From assembly GCF_000377565.1 (NCBI RefSeq), contig NZ_KB898367.1:62001-126000 (forward strand): 64,000 nt of DNA. The letters are read 5' to 3'. The position numbers and the translations under genes are program-made. Origin of the DNA: Rhizobium sp. 2MFCol3.1. Lineage in GTDB: Bacteria > Pseudomonadota > Alphaproteobacteria > Rhizobiales > Rhizobiaceae. Each line of letters opens with the position of its first letter. The first letter of the stretch is position 1. The notes under the pieces are model-generated. The model had not been told where the DNA came from and did no database searches. It worked only from the letters and a program-made list of their open reading frames with translations. Shown one piece after another: positions 53,228 through 63,133 of the stretch.

Positions 53228-53989
53228 ATGTTCCCGCTCTTGTCCAAGCCACGACGCAGTGTCCGCAAACCGGCTCCGCCGGAGACGCGCACGCTCGACA
53301 TTGCCGGACGGCTGATGCCGCTGACGATCAAGCAGCACGAGCGCGCAACCCGTATAACGCTGCGCATCGAGCCCGGTGGCCGTGCCCTGAAGATGACGAT
53401 CCCGAGCGGCTTGGCGCGACGCGACGTTGACGCCTTCCTCGACCGGCACCAGGGCTGGCTCATGACCAAGCTCGCGAAATTCTCGACCGACACCGGCCTG
53501 CACGATGGCGGCACGATCCTGTTTCGCGGCGTGTCCCACCGCATTCAGTATACTGGCAGCCTGCGCGGACTGACCGAGGCGACCGTCATTGATGGCAAGC
53601 CGGTGCTGCGGGTGAGCGGCATGCCGGAGCATCTCGGCCGCCGCATCGCGACGTTTCTCAAGAAGGAAGCGCGGGCCGATCTGGAGCGCCTGGCAAAGTT
53701 CCATGCGCATTCGATCCGCGCGCCGATCAAGTCGATCTCGATGAAGGATACGCGCAGCCGCTGGGGCTCTTGTTCGGCCGAGGGAAACCTAAGCTTCTCT
53801 TGGCGCATCATCATGGCGCCGCCCGCTGTTGTCGATTATCTCGCCGCCCACGAAGTTGCCCATCTCAAGGAGATGAACCACGGTCCCCACTTCTGGGCGC
53901 TGTGCAAGAAGCTCTGCCCTGGGATGGAAGATGCGAAATCCTGGCTGAAGCGACACGGTAGCCTGTTGCACGCGATCGACTTCGACTGA
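53228..53989 (+). CDS. YgjP/SprT-like zinc metallopeptidase (DUF45)
   Basis: A 253-residue cytoplasmic protein. An N-terminal beta-rich region precedes the zinc site AAHEVAHLKEMNHGPHFW, with HEVAH supplying two His and the Glu, and HGPHFW a third His. The conserved TRSRWGSCS block precedes it. The function of DUF45 proteins is not settled. ATG 53228 is the start. It precedes trpF by 88 bp and is not obviously linked to the trp genes. Confidence 0.88.
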   Translation: MFPLLSKPRRSVRKPAPPETRTLDIAGRLMPLTIKQHERATRITLRIEPGGRALKMTIPSGLARRDVDAFLDRHQGWLMTKLAKFSTDTGLHDGGTILFRGVSHRIQYTGSLRGLTEATVIDGKPVLRVSGMPEHLGRRIATFLKKEARADLERLAKFHAHSIRAPIKSISMKDTRSRWGSCSAEGNLSFSWRIIMAPPAVVDYLAAHEVAHLKEMNHGPHFWALCKKLCPGMEDAKSWLKRHGSLLHAIDFD

Positions 53990-54077
53990 CAAGCCCCCGC
54001 CTATAAACCACCGTCCAAAATATCGCAGCACTCGGAATTGGCTCGACTCACGGCCTTTTTCGTGTCACTTCGCTGCC

Positions 54078-54746
54078 ATGAAACCGGATATCAAAATCTG
54101 CGGCCTGAAAACGGCCGAAGCGATCGATCGCGCGGTGACGCGCGGCGCGACCCATATCGGCTTCATCTTCTTCGAAAAGAGCCCGCGCTATATCGAGCCC
54201 GACGATGCCGCCAAGCTGGCTGACAGGGTGCGTGGCCGCGCCAAGATCGTTGCCGTGGTCGTCAATCCGACCAATGATGATCTCGACGAGATTGTCGCCA
54301 CGTTGAGGCCGGATATCCTTCAGCTTCACGGCGACGAAAGCCCAGAGCGCGTTTTGACCATAAAGGCCGTGTACGCTTTGCCTGTTATGAAGGCGTTTTC
54401 GATCCGCACCGCCGATGATCTGAAGCGCGTCGAGGCCTATATTGGTATCGCTGATCGTTTCCTCTTCGACGCGAAGCCGCCGAAGGGGTCCGAATTGCCC
54501 GGCGGCAATGGCGTGTCCTTTGACTGGACGCTGCTCAGCTGGCTTGACGGCACCGTGGATTACATGCTTTCCGGTGGCCTGAACAAGGACAACATCGCCG
54601 AAGCCCTTGCCATCACCAAGGCGCCAGGGCTCGATGCGTCCTCGGGCCTGGAAAGCGCGCCCGGCGTGAAAAGCGTCGCACTGATTGATGAGTTTTTCGA
54701 TGCGGTCGAGCAGGCTTGCCGGCCTGAAATGGCCTCAGGGAGTTGA
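54078..54746 (+). CDS. trpF: Phosphoribosylanthranilate isomerase
   Basis: Third step of tryptophan synthesis from anthranilate. The 222-residue TIM barrel begins KICGLKTAEA with the catalytic Cys (about residue 7), has the catalytic Asp in FLFDAKPPKGSELPGGNG, and the phosphate-binding SGLES near the C-terminus. ATG 54078 is the start. It heads the trpF-trpB-trpA-accD-folC string, and its stop precedes the trpB GTG by 2 bp. Confidence 0.95.
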   Translation: MKPDIKICGLKTAEAIDRAVTRGATHIGFIFFEKSPRYIEPDDAAKLADRVRGRAKIVAVVVNPTNDDLDEIVATLRPDILQLHGDESPERVLTIKAVYALPVMKAFSIRTADDLKRVEAYIGIADRFLFDAKPPKGSELPGGNGVSFDWTLLSWLDGTVDYMLSGGLNKDNIAEALAITKAPGLDASSGLESAPGVKSVALIDEFFDAVEQACRPEMASGS

Positions 54747-54748
54747 TA

Positions 54749-55969
54749 GTGAACGAGACCCCAAAACCCAATTCATTCCGCTCCGGTCCCGATGAGGATG
54801 GCCGTTTCGGCATTTACGGCGGCCGCTTTGTCGCCGAAACGCTGATGCCGCTGATCCTGGAACTGCAGGACGAGTGGGACAAGGCCAAGACCGATCCGGA
54901 ATTCCAGGCGGAGTTGAAGCATCTCGGCGCCCATTATATCGGCCGCCCGAGCCCGCTCTATTTTGCCGAGCGCCTGACCGCCGAACTCGGCGGCGCCAAG
55001 ATCTATTTCAAGCGTGAAGAGCTGAACCACACTGGCTCGCACAAGATCAACAACTGCATCGGCCAGATCCTGCTTGCCAAGCGCATGGGCAAGACCCGCA
55101 TCATCGCCGAAACCGGTGCCGGCCAGCACGGCGTTGCCTCGGCAACCGTCGCTGCCCGTTTCGGTCTCCCCTGCGTCGTCTACATGGGCGCGACCGATGT
55201 CGAGCGCCAGGCGCCGAACGTGTTCCGCATGAAGCTCCTGGGCGCCGAAGTGAAGCCGGTTACCGCCGGCCACGGTACGCTCAAGGACGCCATGAACGAG
55301 GCGCTGCGTGACTGGGTCACCAATGTCGACGACACCTATTATCTGATCGGCACGGCCGCCGGCCCGCATCCCTATCCTGAGATGGTCCGCGATTTCCAGG
55401 CCGTCATCGGCGCGGAAGCCAAGGAACAGATGCTCGAAGCCGAAGGCCGCCTGCCGGATCTCGTGGTTGCGGCCGTCGGTGGCGGCTCGAACGCGATCGG
55501 TATCTTCCATTCCTTCCTGGACGACGCCAGCGTCAAGATCGTCGGCGTCGAAGCCGGCGGCAAGGGCCTGCAGGGCGACGAGCATTGCGCCTCGATCACC
55601 GCTGGCTCGCCCGGCGTTCTCCATGGCAACCGCACCTACCTGCTGCAGGATGGCGACGGCCAGATCAAGGAAGGTCACTCGATTTCGGCCGGCCTCGACT
55701 ATCCCGGCATCGGCCCCGAGCACTCCTATCTGAACGATATCGGCCGCGTCGAATACGTGCCGATCATGGACCACGAAGCGCTAGAAGCCTTCCAGACGCT
55801 GACGCGCCTCGAGGGCATCATCCCGGCGCTCGAGCCCTCGCACGCGCTGGCCGAAGTCATCAAGCGCGCGCCGAAGATGGGCAAGGACGAGATCATCCTG
55901 ATGAACCTGTCCGGTCGCGGCGACAAGGACATCTTCACCGTCGGCAAGATTCTGGGAATGGGTGCATAA
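54749..55969 (+). CDS. trpB: Tryptophan synthase beta subunit
   Basis: Condenses indole with serine. The 406-residue PLP enzyme has the Schiff-base lysine in HTGSHKINNC (about residue 90), ETGAGQHGVA with the catalytic Glu, and the phosphate-binding GGGSNAIG. GTG 54749 is the start: AGGGAG lies 7 nt upstream and it restores the family N-terminus; TTG 54743 overlapping the trpF stop is less likely. trpA follows 3 bp after its stop. Confidence 0.97.
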   Translation: MNETPKPNSFRSGPDEDGRFGIYGGRFVAETLMPLILELQDEWDKAKTDPEFQAELKHLGAHYIGRPSPLYFAERLTAELGGAKIYFKREELNHTGSHKINNCIGQILLAKRMGKTRIIAETGAGQHGVASATVAARFGLPCVVYMGATDVERQAPNVFRMKLLGAEVKPVTAGHGTLKDAMNEALRDWVTNVDDTYYLIGTAAGPHPYPEMVRDFQAVIGAEAKEQMLEAEGRLPDLVVAAVGGGSNAIGIFHSFLDDASVKIVGVEAGGKGLQGDEHCASITAGSPGVLHGNRTYLLQDGDGQIKEGHSISAGLDYPGIGPEHSYLNDIGRVEYVPIMDHEALEAFQTLTRLEGIIPALEPSHALAEVIKRAPKMGKDEIILMNLSGRGDKDIFTVGKILGMGA

Positions 55970-55972
55970 GTC

Positions 55973-56812
55973 ATGACCGCACGTATGGACAAACGCTTTG
56001 CCGCTCTGAAGGCAGAAGGCCGCCCGGCGCTAGTCACCTATTTCATGGGCGGTGATCCCGATTACGACACCTCGCTCGGCATCATGAAGGCGCTGCCGGA
56101 AGCGGGCTCCGATATCATCGAGCTCGGCATGCCCTTTTCCGATCCGATGGCCGATGGCCCGGCGATCCAGATGGCCGGCCAGCGCGCGCTGAAGGCCGGT
56201 CAGACGCTGAAGAAGACGCTGCAGCTCGCCACCGACTTCCGCAAGACCGACAACGACACGCCGATCGTTCTGATGGGTTACTACAACCCGATCTACGTGC
56301 ACGGCGTCGAACAGTTTCTCGACGACGCCCTGGAAGCGGGCATCGATGGCCTGATCGTCGTCGACCTGCCGCCGGAAATGGACGACGAGCTCTGCATCCC
56401 GGCACTGCGCAAGGGTATCAACTTCATTCGGCTCGCCACCCCGACCACCGATGAAAAGCGCTTGCCGGTCGTTCTGAAGAACACCTCCGGCTTCGTCTAT
56501 TATGTCTCGATGAACGGCATCACCGGCTCGGCGCTGCCGGATCCGACGCTGGTCGCCGGCGCCGTCAAGCGTATCAAGAACCACACCGATCTGCCTGTCT
56601 GCGTCGGCTTCGGCGTCAAGACGGCCGACCATGCGAAGGTCATTGGCGCGTCCGCCGATGGCGTCGTCGTCGGCACGGCAATCGTCAATCAGGTAGCCCT
56701 CAGCCTGACCAAGGACGGCAAGGCGACAGCCGATACCGTACAGGCTGTCGCAACGCTCGTTCGCGGGCTGTCATCGGGAACACGTTCGGCGCGCCTTGTT
56801 GCTGCCGAATAG
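55973..56812 (+). CDS. trpA: Tryptophan synthase alpha subunit
   Basis: Cleaves indole-3-glycerol phosphate to indole, which is channelled to TrpB. The 279-residue TIM barrel has the catalytic Glu in ELGMPFSDPMADGP together with the Asp of the same block, the VDLPPE loop, and the phosphate-binding GFGVKTADHA. ATG 55973 follows the trpB stop closely. Confidence 0.96.
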   Translation: MTARMDKRFAALKAEGRPALVTYFMGGDPDYDTSLGIMKALPEAGSDIIELGMPFSDPMADGPAIQMAGQRALKAGQTLKKTLQLATDFRKTDNDTPIVLMGYYNPIYVHGVEQFLDDALEAGIDGLIVVDLPPEMDDELCIPALRKGINFIRLATPTTDEKRLPVVLKNTSGFVYYVSMNGITGSALPDPTLVAGAVKRIKNHTDLPVCVGFGVKTADHAKVIGASADGVVVGTAIVNQVALSLTKDGKATADTVQAVATLVRGLSSGTRSARLVAAE

Positions 56813-56851
56813 TTTTCCCACATTGGCAAGAGTTAATCAGGAGTTTTCGAC

Positions 56852-57754
56852 TTGAACTGGATCACCAACTACGTTCGCCCCCGCATCAATTCCATGCTGG
56901 GCCGCCGCGAAGTGCCGGAGAACCTCTGGATCAAGTGCCCGGAAACGGGCGAAATGGTCTTCCATAAGGATCTCGAAGACAACAAGTGGGTCATCCCGGC
57001 TTCCGGCTATCACATGAAGATGCCGGCCAAGGCTCGTCTCACCGATCTCTTCGACGACGGCGCCTATGAAGCGCTGGTCCAGCCGAAGGTCGCACAGGAT
57101 CCGCTGAAGTTCCGCGATTCCAAGAAGTATACGGACCGCCTGCGCGATAGCCGCATCAAGACCGACCAGGAAGACACGATCGTTGCCGGCGTCGGCAAGG
57201 TTCGCGGCCTCAAGCTCGTCGCCGTCGTGCACGAGTTCAACTTCATGGGTGGCTCGCTCGGCATTGCTGCCGGTGAAGCGATCGTCAAGGCCTTCGAACG
57301 CGCCATCGCGGAGAAGTGCCCGCTCGTCATGTTCCCGGCATCGGGCGGCGCCCGCATGCAGGAAGGCATCCTGTCGCTGATGCAGCTGCCGCGCACCACC
57401 GTTGCCGTCGACATGCTGAAGGAAGCCGGCCAGCCCTACATCGTCGTGCTGACAAACCCGACGACCGGCGGCGTCACCGCCTCCTACGCCATGCTCGGCG
57501 ATATCCACATGGCCGAGCCCGGCGCCGAAATCTGCTTTGCAGGCAAGCGCGTCATCGAGCAGACCATTCGCGAAAAGCTGCCGGAAGGCTTCCAGACGTC
57601 GGAATACCTGCTCGAGCACGGCATGGTTGACATGGTCGTCAAGCGTCATGACATTCCCGATACGCTCGCGCGTGTCCTGAAGATCCTGACGAAGAAGCCG
57701 GCTGCCGTTGCAAACGAAAACAATGGCACGCTTGCGATCGCCGCAAGCGCCTGA
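56852..57754 (+). CDS. accD: Acetyl-CoA carboxylase carboxyltransferase beta subunit
   Basis: Transfers the carboxyl group from biotin to acetyl-CoA with AccA, the first committed step of fatty acid synthesis. The 300-residue crotonase-fold protein has ASGGARMQEG and TNPTTGGVTAS, typical of the active site. TTG 56852 is the start, with AGGAG 9 nt upstream and the family N-terminus MNWITNYVRPR. Oddity: of the four zinc-ribbon cysteines (C-x2-C, C-x2-C in E. coli), only Cys29 remains; the others align with Thr32, Ile48 and Ser51, so no zinc site is expected. It sits between trpA and folC. Confidence 0.95.
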   Translation: MNWITNYVRPRINSMLGRREVPENLWIKCPETGEMVFHKDLEDNKWVIPASGYHMKMPAKARLTDLFDDGAYEALVQPKVAQDPLKFRDSKKYTDRLRDSRIKTDQEDTIVAGVGKVRGLKLVAVVHEFNFMGGSLGIAAGEAIVKAFERAIAEKCPLVMFPASGGARMQEGILSLMQLPRTTVAVDMLKEAGQPYIVVLTNPTTGGVTASYAMLGDIHMAEPGAEICFAGKRVIEQTIREKLPEGFQTSEYLLEHGMVDMVVKRHDIPDTLARVLKILTKKPAAVANENNGTLAIAASA

Positions 57755-57781
57755 CCGCAAACATCACAGGCGGGTTGAGCG

Positions 57782-59134
57782 ATGATACCCAGAGGTCAGA
57801 CCGCGGTGAGCGAAGCAGCACAGGAAATTGACAAGCTCATGGGGTTGCACCCCAAGGGTTTCGATCTGTCACTGGATCGCATTACCCGCCTGCTTGCCGT
57901 TCTCGGCGATCCGCAAAAGAAGTTGCCGCCGGTCATTCATGTGGCCGGCACCAACGGCAAGGGCTCCGTCACCGCCTTTTGCCGCGCGCTTCTGGAAGCG
58001 GGCGGCTATAGCGCCCACGTCCACACCTCGCCGCACCTCGTCAACTGGCATGAGCGCTATCGCATCGGCGTCGAGGGCGGTCGCGGAGAGCTCGTCGATG
58101 ACGCGGTCTTTGCCGATGCGTTGCGCCGTGTCGCTGCCGCCAATGCGGGCCAGAAGATCACCGTCTTTGAAATTCTGACGGCGGTCACCTTCATCCTGTT
58201 CTCTGAGCATCCGGCCGACGCGGCCATCATCGAAGTCGGCCTTGGCGGCCGTTTCGATGCCACCAACGTGATTTCCGATCCGGCCGTATCGGTCATCATG
58301 CCGATCTCGCTTGATCACCAGCCCTATCTTGGCGATAGCGTCGAACTGATTGCCGCCGAAAAGGCCGGCATCATGAAGCGCAAGCGGCCTGTCGTCATCG
58401 GCAAGCAGGAATATGATGCGGCGCTCGACGTGCTGATCTCCACAGCCGAGCGTCTCGGTTGCCCGACCGCCGCCTTCGGCCAAGATTTCATGGCGCATGA
58501 GGAATACGGCCGGCTTGTCTATCAGGACGAATTCGGCCTCGCCGACCTGCCGCTGCCCCGGCTCCCCGGCCGCCACCAATATGCCAACGCTGCCGCAGCC
58601 ATCCGCGCCGTCAAGGCCGCGGGCTTCACCGTCACCGAAGCGATGATGGAAAAGGCGATGGCCACGGTCGAATGGCCCGGCCGCCTGCAGAAGCTCAGCG
58701 ACGGCAATCTGATGGCGAGCGCCCCCTTGGGTGCCGAGATCTGGGTCGATGGCGGCCATAATCCCGGTGCCGGCGAAGTCATCGCCGAAGCCATGGCCAA
58801 TTTCGAGGAAAAACAGCCGCGTCCGCTGTTTCTGATCATCGGCATGATCAATACCAAGGACCCGATCGGCTATTTCAACGCCTTCAAGGGCCTGGCGGAG
58901 AAGGTCTATTGCGTGCCCATTCGCGGCAGCGACGCGATGATCGACCCCGTCATCCTCGCCAACGCGGCCTATGACGCCGGTCTCGTCGCCGAACCGATGT
59001 CCACGGTCGGCGAAGCGCTGGAAGCAATCCGGGACACCGCCTTCGAGCGGGAACAGGCGCCACGCATCCTGATTGGTGGATCACTGTATCTGGTCGGCGA
59101 CGTGCTTGCCGACAACGGCACACCCCCCAAATGA
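57782..59134 (+). CDS. folC: Bifunctional folylpolyglutamate / dihydrofolate synthase
   Basis: Adds glutamate to dihydropteroate and folates. The 450-residue Mur-ligase-type protein has the P-loop HVAGTNGKGSV near residue 57, TSPHLVNWHER, and the conserved lysine-bearing segment AAEKAGIMK. ATG 57782 is annotated; the in-frame GTG 57806, with AGAGG 10 nt upstream, could be the real start and would shorten it by 8 residues. It follows accD by 27 bp and ends at a terminator shared with trxA. Confidence 0.94.
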   Translation: MIPRGQTAVSEAAQEIDKLMGLHPKGFDLSLDRITRLLAVLGDPQKKLPPVIHVAGTNGKGSVTAFCRALLEAGGYSAHVHTSPHLVNWHERYRIGVEGGRGELVDDAVFADALRRVAAANAGQKITVFEILTAVTFILFSEHPADAAIIEVGLGGRFDATNVISDPAVSVIMPISLDHQPYLGDSVELIAAEKAGIMKRKRPVVIGKQEYDAALDVLISTAERLGCPTAAFGQDFMAHEEYGRLVYQDEFGLADLPLPRLPGRHQYANAAAAIRAVKAAGFTVTEAMMEKAMATVEWPGRLQKLSDGNLMASAPLGAEIWVDGGHNPGAGEVIAEAMANFEEKQPRPLFLIIGMINTKDPIGYFNAFKGLAEKVYCVPIRGSDAMIDPVILANAAYDAGLVAEPMSTVGEALEAIRDTAFEREQAPRILIGGSLYLVGDVLADNGTPPK

Positions 59135-59164
59135 AAAAAGCCCGGCATCGACCGGGCTTTTTTC
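59133..59164. terminator. Bidirectional terminator, folC / trxA
   Basis: GAAAAAAGCCCGG (59133-59145) pairs with CCGGGCTTTTTTC (59152-59164) across a 6-nt loop. It overlaps the folC stop codon and has U-tracts in both directions. Confidence 0.92.
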
Positions 59165-59183
59165 ATTCTATTGTCCTGAACGA

Positions 59184-59504
59184 TCAGGCCGCGCTGGAAA
59201 TCCAGCTCGAAAGAGCGGTCTTCGGAGCAGCGCCAACCTTGATGTCGGCCACTTCGCCGGCCTTGAACATGGCAAGCGTCGGGATCGAGCGCACGCCGAA
59301 CTGGGCGGCCAGCTCAGGATTTTCGTCGATGTTGAGCTTGGCGACCTTCACCTTGCCCTGGAACTCGACGGCGAGTTCTTCGAGGCTCGGAGCGATCATC
59401 TTGCACGGGCCGCACCATTCAGCCCAGAAATCGACAACGACGGGTTCTGCGGATTCCAGAACTTCAGCCTGGAAATTATTGATATCGACTTTCACGGTAG
59501 CCAT
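59184..59504 (-). CDS. trxA: Thioredoxin
   Basis: A 106-residue canonical cytoplasmic thioredoxin with the active site WCGPCK (Cys31, Cys34), the buried Asp in VVVDFWAEW and the cis-Pro in SIPTLAMF. ATG 59504 has AAAGGAG about 9 nt upstream (TTTAAAGGAGCGGCC). It lies downstream of addA, an arrangement (addB-addA-trxA) conserved in rhizobia; a 74-bp gap leaves room for its own promoter. Confidence 0.97.
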   Translation of the reverse strand: MATVKVDINNFQAEVLESAEPVVVDFWAEWCGPCKMIAPSLEELAVEFQGKVKVAKLNIDENPELAAQFGVRSIPTLAMFKAGEVADIKVGAAPKTALSSWISSAA

Positions 59505-59578
59505 AAGGCCGCTCCTTTAAAGGATTCCTGTTGAAGCACATGTGATGGTGCGCCGGCGGGATTTCAATGACCGGTATT

Positions 59579-62500
59579 TCACTTTGTTTTGAGCTGTGCA
59601 AGCGCCAATGCCATGGCCTCGGGCGTCAGCGTGTGCACGGAGCCGTTCTCGGTATAGACGAGCACGCAATCGATCCGCTTGCCGGGATAGAGCGGCGCCA
59701 TGATCGTCTGGTAGATGGCAAGCTGCGCCCGATGCGCGAATGGAATGGCCGCGGCCGTCTCCGGCGGCACGCGATTGGTCTTGTAATCGAGGATGACCAC
59801 CCGGTCGTCGAGCACCGCCAGCCGGTCGACACGGCCGGAGACAGCATAGTCGCGCCCATCCAGCGTTAGCGTCCCCATGATCGACACTTCGGCCTGTGCA
59901 TGGGCCTCGAACACTGGCTGCAGATCCGGCGCATCCAATAGTTTCAGAACCGAATCGATCAGCCTGTCGCGCTCATCCTGCGGCCAGAAACGGGCGGCGC
60001 GCTCCGCATAGCGCCTAGCCGCGTCCGCGCGTTCCGCCAGCGGTATCTCGGGCAAGGTCTGCAGCATCCGGTGCAGCAGGCGGCCTTTTTGCAGCGCGCG
60101 GTCGGATTTCGGCTTGTCGGTAAACAGCGGCGAGGCCACGAGAAGATTGTCGGCCTCCTCGTCGATGATCGTTCCGGCTCCGGAAGGGCTAAGGGGTCGA
60201 GGGAGCTTCTTTTGCGGTGGCAGCGGGCGATTGAGGTCGAACGGCAAGGCGTCGCGGGCGGCAGTCTGCTCGACATGGTCGGCGCGCTCGAACATCCGCT
60301 CCATCGTCGGCACGCGCCATTCGACACCCTGCCAGTCGCCGTCCGGCCCGGAGAAGGTGGCGGCTTCGACATGCGGATGGCTGTCGTCCATCGCGGCCGT
60401 TATCATTGCATGCCAGGTGTCGGTGTTGAGCCGCACGCCCCTATAGCCGCAGACAATCAACTGATCGGCCGCGCGCGTCATCGCCACGTAGAGAAGCCGG
60501 CGATATTCCTCTTCCGCCAGCACCTGAATGCGCGCCGCGTCGGCCTGCGTCAGTGAATTGCTGAGATCGCCAAGCGGCACCCAAACCGGCAGCGGCGGCC
60601 GCTCGCCGCTCTGCTCCAGCAGCCGCAGCTTCGGCATATGCGAATGCGTGAACGCCTTGGAACCGCCATCGACCAGAAACACGATCGGCGCCTCAAGCCC
60701 CTTAGAGGCGTGCACGGTCATGATCCGGACTTCGTTGCGGCCCTTGTCCTGCTCGCGCTTGACGACGGGAGCCTCAAGCTCGAGCGTCGAGATGAAGGAC
60801 TGCAGGCCGGGCAGGGCGGCCGTCTCGTGGTCCAGCGTGAAGGTGAGAAACTCGTCCAGAATATCGCTCGCCTCGGTTCCCAGCCGCGCCAGAAACTGCC
60901 GCCGCCCGCCATGAACACCAAGCACCCGGGCGTAGAAGTCGTGAACCGGAAGGCTTTTCGATTCCTCGAGAAACAGCTGGAGCCGAGTAACGACAGCGCC
61001 AAGACGCTCATTGCCATCCGCCGCATAGGCCTGCAGATGTGCCCACACGCTTTGGCCGTCGCCGCGGAGCGCCGCCACCGCGAAGATGTCGTCTTCGCTG
61101 AGATCGAAGAGCGGGCTCTTCATCACGGCCGCCAGCGAAAGATCGTCTTCCGGCAAGAGCAGAAAGCGGCCGAGCGCGACCAGATCCTGGATCGCGATAT
61201 GGCTGGTCAGCCGCAACCGGTCGGCCCCGGCAACCGGAATATTGCCGCGCCGCTTCAAAGCGCGCGTGAGCGCGTTGACGAAGGCATCCCTCTTGCGCAC
61301 CAGGACCAGAATGTCGCCGGCCTCGATCAGCCGCTCCTTGCCCTTTTCGATGACCGTCTTCTTGCCGACCATCATGTCGATCGTGTGCGCCATGCGCCGC
61401 GCCAGAATGGCAGCGGGCGCGCTTTCCGGCGTCGCATCGAACGGTGCCGTCCAGTCCTCGTCCTTGATCGCGACTTCAGGCGCGATCATCTCCCATAGGT
61501 CGACGGCGCCGGGGTGGCCGATACGATTGGAGCGATGCACCACCGGCTCGCCACCGGCGCTCAAGCCGCGCGCATTGTCAGGCGGCGTGAAGATGTGGTC
61601 GACGGCCGCAAGCACGTCGGAGGTCGATCGGAAAGAGAGCGGCAGTCGAACCGAGGAGAAATCCCGGCCGCTCTGCGAAACACGCTGCCGCGTGCGCCGG
61701 CTTTCTTCCGAGAAACGTTCGGGCCGAGCGCCCTGAAACGAATAGATCGACTGCTTCTCGTCGCCCACGGCAAACAGCGTGCGGACCACGTCGCGCGCGC
61801 TTTCGCCTGAGAAGAAATCCTCCGCCAGCGATTGGATCACGCTCCACTGGATCGGGCTGGTATCCTGCGCCTCGTCGACGAGAATGTGGTCGATACCCTG
61901 ATCAAGCTTGTAATGGATCCACGGCCCGACATCGCTCTTGTTCAGGAGATCAGCGGTGCGGGTGATCAGATCCTCGAAGTCGAGCTGGCTTCGCTGCTTC
62001 TTGAGGTCGTCGTAGTCGCGATTGAGCCTGTCGGCGAGCACAAGGGCAGCGCGCGTGGCGTCGAACATCCGCACGATCTTCAACCTGTCGCGGCACGAGA
62101 CCACATGCGCGCGCGCCGCGGCAATGGCATCGGCAAGCTCCGGCGCCTGTGCGAGCATCGCCTTCACGGTGAATTGCGCGTCAGTCTTCGGTTCACCATC
62201 CGTTTTCAAGAAGATCTTCTCAAGCAGGGGGATGCGCGCGACCGGATCGGCTTCACTGACCACCTGTTTCAGCCGCATGGCGACTTCCTGCGCCTTGGCG
62301 CCGCCCTTGCTGTCCGCGAGCTCCAGATAAAGGCTGAGCGTGCCGCCAGCCAAACCCGGCAGCGGCCAGTATTGCCCGGCAATCGCAAGCTCGGTGTCGT
62401 CTTCGGAAAGACCGAGCTCCGCCCGCAAGACAGTGTCGAGACCGCCACTCTGGTCGGCGGCCTGGGTGAAAGCCTTGATCGCATTGCGGTTGGCGACGAT

Positions 62501-63133
62501 CTCACCAAGCAGCGTTTCCAGCCCGGATTCGTCGCCAAGGTTCAGAACATAGGAGAAGACATCCGCCAGCGCCTTGTCTTCCTCCGGCGTCGTCGCCGTC
62601 AGCAGCGAGCGGCGCGCGTCGGCAAGCAGCGTCGCGGCTGCGCGGTCGTCGAGCACGGAAAAGTGCCCGGCCACGTTCGCCTCTAAGGGAAACTGATGCA
62701 GCAGCGCTTCGCAGAAGGCGTGGATGGTCTGGATCTTCAACCCGCCCGGCGTCTCCAGCGCCTTGGCGAAAAGCCTGCGCGCCTCCGCAAGCTTGAGAAA
62801 GTCAGGCAGCGTTCCCTCGATCTGGGCAATGCGCTTGCGGAGCTCCTCATCCGAAAGCACAGCCCACTCGGCCAGCCGATCGAACACACGGTTCGACATT
62901 TCGGAGGCCGCTGCCTTCGTATAGGTCAGGCACAGGATCGCCGAGGGTCGGGCGCCTGATAGCAGAAGGCGGATCACGCGCTGCGTCAAGACGTGCGTCT
63001 TTCCCGATCCGGCATTGGCCGAAACCCAGGCCGAGCGGCGCGGGTCGGACGCGATCGATTGCTGCACCGTCGTCCAGCTGGTCCAGTCGTGCGGGTCGTC
63101 GCCCTCAGGCAGTGCCGTTTCGTCACTCATCAT
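59579..63133 (-). CDS. addA: Double-strand break repair helicase-nuclease AddA
   Basis: The UvrD-type helicase and nuclease subunit of AddAB, which processes DNA ends for RecA loading. The 1,184-residue protein has Walker A ANAGSGKTHVLTQR near residue 45, helicase motifs DFEDLITRTADL and VDEAQDTSPIQW (motif II), GDEKQSIYSFQGA (motif III), YVAMTRAADQLIVCG (motif VI), and a C-terminal PD-(D/E)XK nuclease with VILDYKTNR. ATG 63133 is preferred (GAGG 6 nt upstream), with ATG 63130 next; both overlap the addB stop, implying coupling. Confidence 0.95.
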   Translation of the reverse strand: MMSDETALPEGDDPHDWTSWTTVQQSIASDPRRSAWVSANAGSGKTHVLTQRVIRLLLSGARPSAILCLTYTKAAASEMSNRVFDRLAEWAVLSDEELRKRIAQIEGTLPDFLKLAEARRLFAKALETPGGLKIQTIHAFCEALLHQFPLEANVAGHFSVLDDRAAATLLADARRSLLTATTPEEDKALADVFSYVLNLGDESGLETLLGEIVANRNAIKAFTQAADQSGGLDTVLRAELGLSEDDTELAIAGQYWPLPGLAGGTLSLYLELADSKGGAKAQEVAMRLKQVVSEADPVARIPLLEKIFLKTDGEPKTDAQFTVKAMLAQAPELADAIAAARAHVVSCRDRLKIVRMFDATRAALVLADRLNRDYDDLKKQRSQLDFEDLITRTADLLNKSDVGPWIHYKLDQGIDHILVDEAQDTSPIQWSVIQSLAEDFFSGESARDVVRTLFAVGDEKQSIYSFQGARPERFSEESRRTRQRVSQSGRDFSSVRLPLSFRSTSDVLAAVDHIFTPPDNARGLSAGGEPVVHRSNRIGHPGAVDLWEMIAPEVAIKDEDWTAPFDATPESAPAAILARRMAHTIDMMVGKKTVIEKGKERLIEAGDILVLVRKRDAFVNALTRALKRRGNIPVAGADRLRLTSHIAIQDLVALGRFLLLPEDDLSLAAVMKSPLFDLSEDDIFAVAALRGDGQSVWAHLQAYAADGNERLGAVVTRLQLFLEESKSLPVHDFYARVLGVHGGRRQFLARLGTEASDILDEFLTFTLDHETAALPGLQSFISTLELEAPVVKREQDKGRNEVRIMTVHASKGLEAPIVFLVDGGSKAFTHSHMPKLRLLEQSGERPPLPVWVPLGDLSNSLTQADAARIQVLAEEEYRRLLYVAMTRAADQLIVCGYRGVRLNTDTWHAMITAAMDDSHPHVEAATFSGPDGDWQGVEWRVPTMERMFERADHVEQTAARDALPFDLNRPLPPQKKLPRPLSPSGAGTIIDEEADNLLVASPLFTDKPKSDRALQKGRLLHRMLQTLPEIPLAERADAARRYAERAARFWPQDERDRLIDSVLKLLDAPDLQPVFEAHAQAEVSIMGTLTLDGRDYAVSGRVDRLAVLDDRVVILDYKTNRVPPETAAAIPFAHRAQLAIYQTIMAPLYPGKRIDCVLVYTENGSVHTLTPEAMALALAQLKTK

